Assembly: GCA_025356735.1 (NCBI GenBank)
Contig: JANXRT010000122.1
Span: forward strand, 1 to 11,074
DNA: 11,074 nt
From: Acetobacteraceae bacterium
GTDB lineage: Bacteria; Pseudomonadota; Alphaproteobacteria; Acetobacterales; Acetobacteraceae
Direction of reading: 5' to 3'
A model generated the notes under the pieces. The model was given only the letters and a program-made list of their open reading frames with translations, had not been told where the DNA came from and ran no database searches. Every line of letters begins with the position of its first letter. Position 1 is the stretch's first letter. Of this stretch, positions 6,633 to 11,074 are shown in pieces. The translations under genes and the position numbers were made by a program.

Positions 6633-8684
6633 GTGACTGGATACGCGATCGGCATCGATGTCGGCGGCACCTTCACCGACGTGGTGGTCTGCGCGCCGGA
6701 CGGCACGATCACCGTCGCCAAGGCCGCCACGACGCCGGCTGACCAGTCGGAAGGCGTGCTGGAAGGGCTGCGGCTCGCCGCGGCGCAGCTCGGTCTGGCG
6801 CTGCCTGTGCTGCTGGCCGCCACCACGCGCATGGTGCACGGCACGACGGTCGCGACCAATGCGCTGCTGGAGGGCAAGGGCGCGCGCGTCGGCATGCTCA
6901 CCACCTTGGGGCACCGCGACATCATCGAGATGCGCGAGGGGCTGAAGCCCGACCGCTACGACCTGCGCGTGCCGCCGCAGATGCCCATGGTGCCACGCGC
7001 GCTGCGCCTGCCGGTGCGCGAGCGGATGCGCGCCGACGGCAGCGTGGAGGCCCCGCTCGACGAAGCCTCGCTGCACGAAGCGCTGGAGGCGCTGGCGGCG
7101 GCGGATGTGCGGTCCGTCGCGATCTGCTTCCTGCACGCCTGGCGCAACCCCGCGCATGAGCGGTCGGCGGCCGAGGCGGCGCGGCGGCGATTGCCCGACG
7201 CCTACGTCACCGCATCCTCGGACGTGCTGCCGGAGATCAAGGAATACGAGCGGTTCTGCACGACGGTCGCCAACGCCATGGTCGGTCCCGTCGTGCAATT
7301 CTACCTCGCGCGGCTGGCGGAGGTTCTGAGCGAAGCGGGGCTGGCTCGGCCGCCGCTGATCATCCTGTCGCATGGCGGCGTGGCAACGGTCGAGGAGGCC
7401 GGGCGCCTGGCCGCCGGCACCGCGCTGTCCGGTCCGGCCGGCGGCGTCGCCGCCGCGGCGGCATTGTCGCGCCTGGGCGCGGGCACGGAGCTCGTCGCCT
7501 TCGACATGGGCGGCACCAGCACCGACATCGCGCTGCTGCGCGGTGGTGCCGCGGCGCTGTCGGACGGGCGCGGCGTGGGTGGGGTGCGGATCGCCTTGCC
7601 AAGCCTCGACATCGTCAGCCTGGGCGCGGGCGGCGGCAGCATCGCCGATATCGGACCGTCCGGCCTGCTTCGGGTCGGGCCGGCCAGTGCGGGCGCGGTG
7701 CCCGGGCCGGCCTGCTACGGCCGGGGCGGCAGCCTGGCGACCGTGACCGATGCCGACCTGGTGCTCGGCTACCTGGACCCCACGCTGGGCGGCGCCCTGG
7801 CGTTGGACCCGGCGGCGGCCCGGGCCGCGCTGGCCCGGTTGGGCGCCGAGCTCGGCATGGGAGTGATGGAGGCCGCGGCCGGGGTGCATCGCTTGGTCAA
7901 CGCCCGCATGGCGGACGGCGTGCGGGTGGCGACGGTGCGGCGCGGCGTCGATCCTCGCGGCTTCGCCCTGCTAGCCTTTGGCGGCGCGGCCGGGCTGCAT
8001 GTCGGCGCGGTCGCGGCGGAGCTTGGCGTGCGCCGGGTGCTGGTGCCCGTGCAGGCGAGCGTTTTGTCCGCCTGGGGCATGCTGAACACGGACCTGACGG
8101 TGCACCTGGCCCGCAGCTTCGCCGAGGCCGGTGGGCTCGATCCGGCGGCGCTCGCGCGGGCCTATGCCGCGATGGAGCAGGAGGGACGGGCCCGGCTGGC
8201 CGGGTTCGAGGGCCCGACCACCACCGCCCGCAGCGCCGACCTGCGCTACGGCGAGCAGGTGTTCGAGGTTTCGGTGCCGCTGGACGGGCTCGATCTGGAC
8301 GCGGCCGACGCCCGGGCCCAGATCGAGGCGCGATTCCATGCCCGGCACGAGGCGTTGTTCACCTATGCCCTGCCTGATCAGGACGTGGTGCTGTCGAACG
8401 CGCGCCTGGCCGTCACCGGCCACCTGCCGCCCTTGCCCAACGCAGCACCCGGGGCGCCTAGCGGCAGTGCGCGGCCGGGGTCACGACGCGTGTGGCTTGA
8501 TGGCTGGCGGGATGTCCCGGTATGGGACTTAGCGGCCCTGGCGCCCGGCCAGGCGTTAACCGGGCCGGCACTGATCCAGAGCGCCACGACCAGCGTGCTG
8601 CTGCGCCTCACGGACCACGCCCGCAACGATGCCCGGGGATGGTTGGAGATCAACATCGGCGGCATCGAGAAAACGCCGCGATGA
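6633..8684 (+). CDS. hyuA: HyuA: hydantoinase A/oxoprolinase family ATP-dependent subunit
   Basis: From the GTG at 6633 the protein has 683 residues, the normal length of HyuA. It opens with YAIGIDVGGTFTDVVV at 4-19, the phosphate-binding loop of the acetate kinase/Hsp70-like (ASKHA) ATPase fold. It then shows VHGTTVATNALLEGKGA at 68-84, EYERFCTTVANAMVGP at 204-219, LSGPAGGV at 265-272, a second nucleotide loop AFDMGGTSTDIALL at 289-302, LGAGGGSIA at 330-338 and PGPACYGRGG..ATVTDADLVLG at 357-379. Order is Hydant_A_N, Hydantoinase_A, then the C-terminal domain. The frame is open further upstream, but that part overlaps hyuB and has no family similarity, so GTG 6633, 13 bases after the hyuB stop, is the likely start; its ribosome-binding site is weak. 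HyuA supplies ATP-driven activation of the carbonyl for ring opening or carboxylation together with HyuB. The stop overlaps an ATG (ATGA at 8681) leading to only 13 codons. Confidence 0.94.
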   Translation: MTGYAIGIDVGGTFTDVVVCAPDGTITVAKAATTPADQSEGVLEGLRLAAAQLGLALPVLLAATTRMVHGTTVATNALLEGKGARVGMLTTLGHRDIIEMREGLKPDRYDLRVPPQMPMVPRALRLPVRERMRADGSVEAPLDEASLHEALEALAAADVRSVAICFLHAWRNPAHERSAAEAARRRLPDAYVTASSDVLPEIKEYERFCTTVANAMVGPVVQFYLARLAEVLSEAGLARPPLIILSHGGVATVEEAGRLAAGTALSGPAGGVAAAAALSRLGAGTELVAFDMGGTSTDIALLRGGAAALSDGRGVGGVRIALPSLDIVSLGAGGGSIADIGPSGLLRVGPASAGAVPGPACYGRGGSLATVTDADLVLGYLDPTLGGALALDPAAARAALARLGAELGMGVMEAAAGVHRLVNARMADGVRVATVRRGVDPRGFALLAFGGAAGLHVGAVAAELGVRRVLVPVQASVLSAWGMLNTDLTVHLARSFAEAGGLDPAALARAYAAMEQEGRARLAGFEGPTTTARSADLRYGEQVFEVSVPLDGLDLDAADARAQIEARFHARHEALFTYALPDQDVVLSNARLAVTGHLPPLPNAAPGAPSGSARPGSRRVWLDGWRDVPVWDLAALAPGQALTGPALIQSATTSVLLRLTDHARNDARGWLEINIGGIEKTPR

Positions 8685-9010
8685 CGGCGGTTCACGAGCG
8701 GCGGCCTTGCTGGACGGCGTGAAGGCCGCACAGCGTCGCGGGAGCGCCGATGCCGTTCGTCCACGCCGTGCTCGATCCCTCCGAAACATTGTATCCGCTC
8801 GTCTCGGGCCACCGAAGTTCAAGGCGCGGAGACAGTTTGATCTCAGGTTTAAACGGTGCTCCAGTCGCTCCTCGGCAGCGTGCCGGTCGTGGTCGCCGCC
8901 ATTCCCTGGTTGTCGATCGGGTTCCTGTAAGGGCTGCGAAGGAGGGTTTGGAGCGGAGCCGGCGCGGAGTAGAACTCGGCCGCTAATTCTCCTCCGTTCC
9001 TCCGGAATGC
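8685..9010. other. 326-base gap between hyuA and the transporter, no gene recognised
   Basis: Open frames here, including one from ATG 8750 to 8986, have no recognisable motif and arginine-rich composition typical of GC-rich shadow frames. The hyuA stop forms ATGA with a frame of only 13 codons (8681-8722), which might be the stump of a lost downstream gene. GAAGGAGGG near 8938 looks like a ribosome-binding site but no proper start follows it. Pyrimidine-rich TTCTCCTCCGTTCCTCC at about 8988-9003, just before the transporter start, could pair with it. Confidence 0.4.
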
Positions 9011-9907
9011 ATGATCCTCTCTTCCTACACGCGGCAGCGCGCCCTGTTCGCGCTGATGTGCGCGATCTGGGGCACCAACTGGCTGGCCTTGAAGGCCGGC
9101 ACGATGGCGGTGCCGCCGGCCTTCTTCTCCGGCACGCGATGGACCGCGGCCGGGCTGATCCTGCTGGCATTCGGTTGGGCACGCGGCCAGCGCCTATGGA
9201 TCGGCCGCCGGCTGGCGCGGCGGATGCTGATCGTGGCGTTCCTGATGGTCGGCTTCAACGCGGTCGTGCTGATGTACGGGCTGCGCTTCGTCGGCAGCGG
9301 CCTGGCGGCGGTGATCAGCTCGGCGCTGACCCCGGTTTCCCTGCTGGGTTTCAGCGTGCTGCTCGGGCAGGAACGCTTCAGCCGTCGTCAGGCCGGCGCC
9401 ACCACGCTGGGCATCTGCGGCATCCTGCTGCTGTTCGGCCCCAAGGCTTTCGCCGGGCAGCTGGACGCGCTGGAGCTGCTGGGCGCCGCCGGCGTGCTGG
9501 CGAGCACCCTGGCCTATTCCGCGGGATCGGTGCTGGCCCGGCCGCTGATGCGCTCGCTGCCGCCGGTGCAGATGGCAGCCTCCACCAACCTCCTCGGCGG
9601 GCTGATGCTGCTGGCGTTCTCGCTGGCGTTCGAGCCAGGTGCCGGGGCCGCGGCCTCCGGCCACTGGGGCTGGCCGGCCTGGGCCGGCTGGTTCTTCCTG
9701 CTGATCCCAGGCTCGCTCGGCGGCACCATCATCTATTTCCTGCTGGTGCGTGACTGGGGCGCCAGCCGAACCGGCACCTATTCCTTTATCTCACCGGTGA
9801 TCGCGGTCGGTCTGGGCATCGCGGTCTATGGCGAGCGGGTCAGCCTGACGGATGCGGCCGGCATCGCGCTGATGCTGCTGGCCGCGGTGCTGGCGCTGCG
9901 CCGTTGA
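9011..9907 (+). CDS. EamA/DMT-superfamily inner-membrane transporter
   Basis: The 298-residue product is a drug/metabolite transporter with ten predicted hydrophobic helices arranged as two EamA repeats of about 140 residues. The first begins ALFALMCAIWGTNWLALKAG, the standard first helix with the WG..(F/W) motif. Helix pairs continue through VISSALTPVSLLGFSVLL, where the TP and following helix are typical, then E.....Q..G...GI.G. The second repeat ends with RTGTYSFISPVIAVGLGIAVYGER, the usual S(F/L)..PV.A...G....GE signature, and a final helix to ALRR. Members export or import amino acids, nucleobases and other small metabolites. It lies in the same direction as the hyu genes and inside the same pair of inverted repeats, so it may move their substrate or product. 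No purine-rich ribosome-binding site precedes ATG 9011; the bases there are CT-rich. The substrate is unknown. Confidence 0.93.
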   Translation: MILSSYTRQRALFALMCAIWGTNWLALKAGTMAVPPAFFSGTRWTAAGLILLAFGWARGQRLWIGRRLARRMLIVAFLMVGFNAVVLMYGLRFVGSGLAAVISSALTPVSLLGFSVLLGQERFSRRQAGATTLGICGILLLFGPKAFAGQLDALELLGAAGVLASTLAYSAGSVLARPLMRSLPPVQMAASTNLLGGLMLLAFSLAFEPGAGAAASGHWGWPAWAGWFFLLIPGSLGGTIIYFLLVRDWGASRTGTYSFISPVIAVGLGIAVYGERVSLTDAAGIALMLLAAVLALRR

Positions 9908-9922
9908 CCGCGGTTGGAAGGC

Positions 9923-9942
9923 CAGCATGAGGCTCTGCCCCA
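9923..9942 (-). repeat. Right copy of the inverted repeat flanking the catabolic cluster
   Basis: CAGCATG-A-GGCTCTGCCCCA is the reverse complement of TGGGGCAGAGCC-T-CATGCTG. It matches the copy at 3549-3567 in 19 positions plus one inserted base. It begins 16 bases after the transporter stop codon. Confidence 0.6.
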
Positions 9943-10029
9943 TGTTTGCCTGCCTATGGCATTCGGTATGACACGGACCAACGGCCGAACCTTTCCCGCC
10001 CCAAGAACCCGGCATGCGATGGCGAATGG
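9943..10029. other. Short unassigned stretch between the right repeat and the deacetylase fragment
   Basis: The minus-strand frame of the deacetylase fragment stays open through here but loses family similarity. Nothing else is recognised. Confidence 0.3.
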
Positions 10030-10196
10030 CGGTCCAACAATTTCGCCGATGCACGCCGTCGTCCGCGCCAGCCGGTCCTGTTCCTCGGCCTCGGTGAGCG
10101 TGCTGACATCCTCGTGCAGCCAGCCATGGGCGGCGATCTCGTGCCCGTCCGCCAGCAAGGCCCAGTGACCGCGAAGCTGTGCGATTTGGCCATCTG
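10030..10196 (-). pseudogene. Fragment of a NodB-type polysaccharide deacetylase
   Basis: On the minus strand a frame reads QLRGHWALLADGHEIAAHGW then LHEDVSTLTEAEEQDRLART and TACIGEIVG. The DGHEIA.HGW.HE block is the second motif of the NodB homology domain, in which the histidines bind the catalytic metal; the following acidic helix ending in (I/L)...G is also typical. These enzymes remove N- or O-acyl groups from polysaccharides or hydrolyse related amides. The first motif (TFDDG) is missing, because the frame has no similarity before about 10196, next to the Tn3 element. After IVG the expected P.G(W/F)R.P motif is replaced by unrelated residues. Only about 50 of 250-300 residues remain, so this is a dead fragment cut on both sides. 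A frame from ATG 10158 is open to 9826, but it runs into the transporter gene and is not a real gene. Confidence 0.65.
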
Positions 10197-10217
10197 AGGT
10201 GACGTGTTCTGGTTGCG

Positions 10218-10243
10218 GCCCGTAAGGTCGGCAGCTTGCGGGC
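10218..10243 (+). promoter_or_regulatory. Hairpin just upstream of the Tn3 transposase start
   Basis: GCCCGTAAG at 10218-10226 and CTTGCGGGC at 10235-10243 form a 9-base stem with one G-T wobble and an 8-base loop, ending 8 bases before ATG 10252. In RNA it could limit ribosome access; in DNA it could be half of a resolvase or repressor site. Two TTGCGG copies overlap it. Confidence 0.35.
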
Positions 10244-10251
10244 TGGTGGAG

Positions 10252-10818
10252 ATGGGCGGGATGCAGCAGCTGTGGTCGGTGGACGAGTTGGGCGAGCGCT
10301 GGTCACTGTTGCCGGAGGACCTAGCCGTTCTGGCCGGGCGGGTTGACACCGGCAAACTCGGCTTCGCGGTCCAGCTTGCGTTCTGGCGCCAGCACGGCCG
10401 CTTTCCCGACGAGGAGGCAGACGTGGCGCCGACGGTGGTCGCCGACCTTGCCGCCCAGATTGGGGTAGGCGCCGACGCGCTGGATGGCTACGCCTGGGCA
10501 GGCCGTAGCGGGCGCCGGCACCGGGTGGCTATCATTGACCATCTTGCGGTCGCCGCGTTCGACGAGGCGGCCGAGGCGCGGTTCCGCCGATGGCTGGCTG
10601 ACGACGCGCTGCCGCGCGAGTTCGTAGCGTCGGCCCTGGATGAGGAACTGAGCGCCTGGTTTGGCCGCAGCCGCGTCACGCGCCCGGGCGCCTACCGCAT
10701 GGGCCGCATCCTGCGCTCCGCCCAGGCCGCGCACGACGACGTGGCGCCGCTACATCGATGCGGACTCATTGCGCGATGCGACAAGGCGGGTGGCCAACGC
10801 CACCCTAACCGTGCGTGA
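10252..10818 (+). pseudogene. tnpA: N-terminal DUF4158 part of a Tn3-family transposase, frameshifted at a deletion joint
   Basis: From ATG 10252 (or ATG 10261) the frame gives the N-terminal DUF4158 domain of Tn3-family transposases: LWSVDELGERWSLLP, then LAGRVDTGKLGFAVQLAFWR, QHGRFPDEEADVAPTVV, LAAQIGVG and YAWAGRSGRRHRVAI. This domain binds the 38-base terminal inverted repeats of the transposon. Similarity runs to about GRILRSAQAAHDDVA near 10746, after which the frame reads unrelated residues to a TGA at 10816-10818. In the next frame the catalytic domain begins at 10742. Intact proteins are close to 980 residues, so roughly 400 or more residues between the two domains have been lost. 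GGTGGAG lies right before ATG 10252. The frame also extends to a GTG at 10204, but that extra part has no similarity. The truncated product could still bind transposon ends but cannot transpose. Confidence 0.85.
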
Positions 10819-11074
10819 CCCTCGGATTTGGGGCGAGAGCACGACGGCCTGTGCGTCGGACAGCAAGCACTTCGGCGCCTTCGACCAGAACCTGATGACG
10901 GAATGGCACGTCCGCTACGGTGGGCGCGGGGTGATGATCTACTGGCACGTCGAGCGCGGCTCGGTGTGCATCCACTCACGCCTTCGGCGCTGCTCGTCGT
11001 CGGAGGTGGCCGCCATGATCGAGGGCGTGCTGCGCCACGACACCGAAATGGATGTCGAGCGCCAGTATGTAGAC
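10742..11074 (+). pseudogene. tnpA: Catalytic-domain part of the same Tn3-family transposase, continuing past the window edge
   Basis: In the frame starting TGG at 10742, 111 codons are open to the window end. They read WRRYIDADSLRDATRRVAN, RDPRIWGESTTACASDSKHF, GAFDQNLMTEWHVRYGGRGV, MIYWHVERGS, SSSEVAAMIEGVLRHDTEM and DVERQYVD. This is the DDE domain of Tn3 transposases: WG..TTA.(S)SD holds the first catalytic Asp, and Q.YVD at the very edge holds the second. The conserved HVRYGGRGVMIYWHVE stretch places it in the branch with that reading rather than the classical Tn3 HVSDQY one. It lacks its own start and follows the DUF4158 part out of frame, so it is the far side of an internal deletion. 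The final Glu and C-terminus lie outside the window. Confidence 0.88.

Noticed and set aside
4367..6925. Very long minus-strand open frame (852 codons) under the aminotransferase and hyuB genes
   Set aside because: It lies opposite strongly supported genes, is Ala/Arg/Gly/His-rich without domains, and spans the boundaries of three real genes. It is an artefact of the high GC at third codon positions.
6288..7889. 533-codon minus-strand open frame opposite hyuB/hyuA
   Set aside because: Low-complexity composition and complete overlap with conserved HyuA motifs on the plus strand.
8750..8986. Possible small gene of 78 codons between hyuA and the transporter
   Set aside because: No ribosome-binding site, no motif and shadow-like composition; it does not resemble the confirmed genes.
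9826..10158. Complete 110-residue deacetylase gene on the minus strand
   Set aside because: Family similarity covers only the first part, the frame has lost both flanking motifs and it ends inside the transporter gene. It is a fragment, not a gene.
1..11074. CRISPR array, tRNA or rRNA genes
   Set aside because: No regularly spaced repeats, and I saw no tRNA cloverleaf or rRNA-like sequence on either strand by eye. Short or divergent RNA genes could be missed without a covariance search.

Overview
The window is very GC-rich DNA (high G+C at third codon positions, GTG/TTG starts). Gene content and protein style suggest an alphaproteobacterium, perhaps an acetic-acid-type or Roseomonas-like member of the Acetobacteraceae. 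That placement is inferred from style only. The region is accessory DNA: two intact gene modules lie among broken mobile elements and gene fragments.

Layout, left to right. (1) Positions 1-77, minus strand: the N-terminus of a Tn3-type serine resolvase, running off the left edge. (2) 124-474: the C-terminal half of a MOSC-domain protein, probably a truncated remnant. (3) 547-681, minus strand: an internal fragment of an IS256 (Mutator)-family transposase in otherwise degenerate DNA, followed by a long inverted repeat at 993-1057. (4) 1115-3213: an intact two-gene operon, a RecJ/NrnA-like DHH-DHHA1 phosphoesterase translationally coupled (ATGA overlap) to a UV damage endonuclease (UvsE/UvdE). 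(5) 3299-3394, minus strand: a probable remnant of the N-terminus of an IS1182-like transposase. (6) 3602-9907: a catabolic cluster of class III aminotransferase, HyuB, HyuA and, after a 326-base gap, an EamA/DMT-family transporter. A matching inverted pair, TGGGGCAGAGCC(T)CATGCTG, sits just outside the cluster at 3549-3567 and 9923-9942. (7) About 10030-10196, minus strand: a fragment of a NodB-type polysaccharide deacetylase. (8) 10252-11074: a Tn3-family transposase that keeps its N-terminal DUF4158 domain and the start of its catalytic domain, with the middle deleted and the reading frame shifted at the joint.

The aminotransferase, HyuB and HyuA genes are spaced 15 and 13 bases apart and should be one transcript. 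They probably take up and degrade a cyclic amide or amino compound, with HyuA/HyuB doing an ATP-dependent ring opening or carboxylation and the aminotransferase removing an amino group; the substrate cannot be read from sequence. The UvsE-DHH pair suggests a compact excision-repair route in which UvsE nicks 5' of a UV photoproduct and the DHH enzyme may process the nicked strand.

The resolvase and the transposase point outward at opposite window edges, which is the divergent tnpR/tnpA order of Tn3 with about 10 kb of cargo between them. Whether they belong to one element cannot be decided here.
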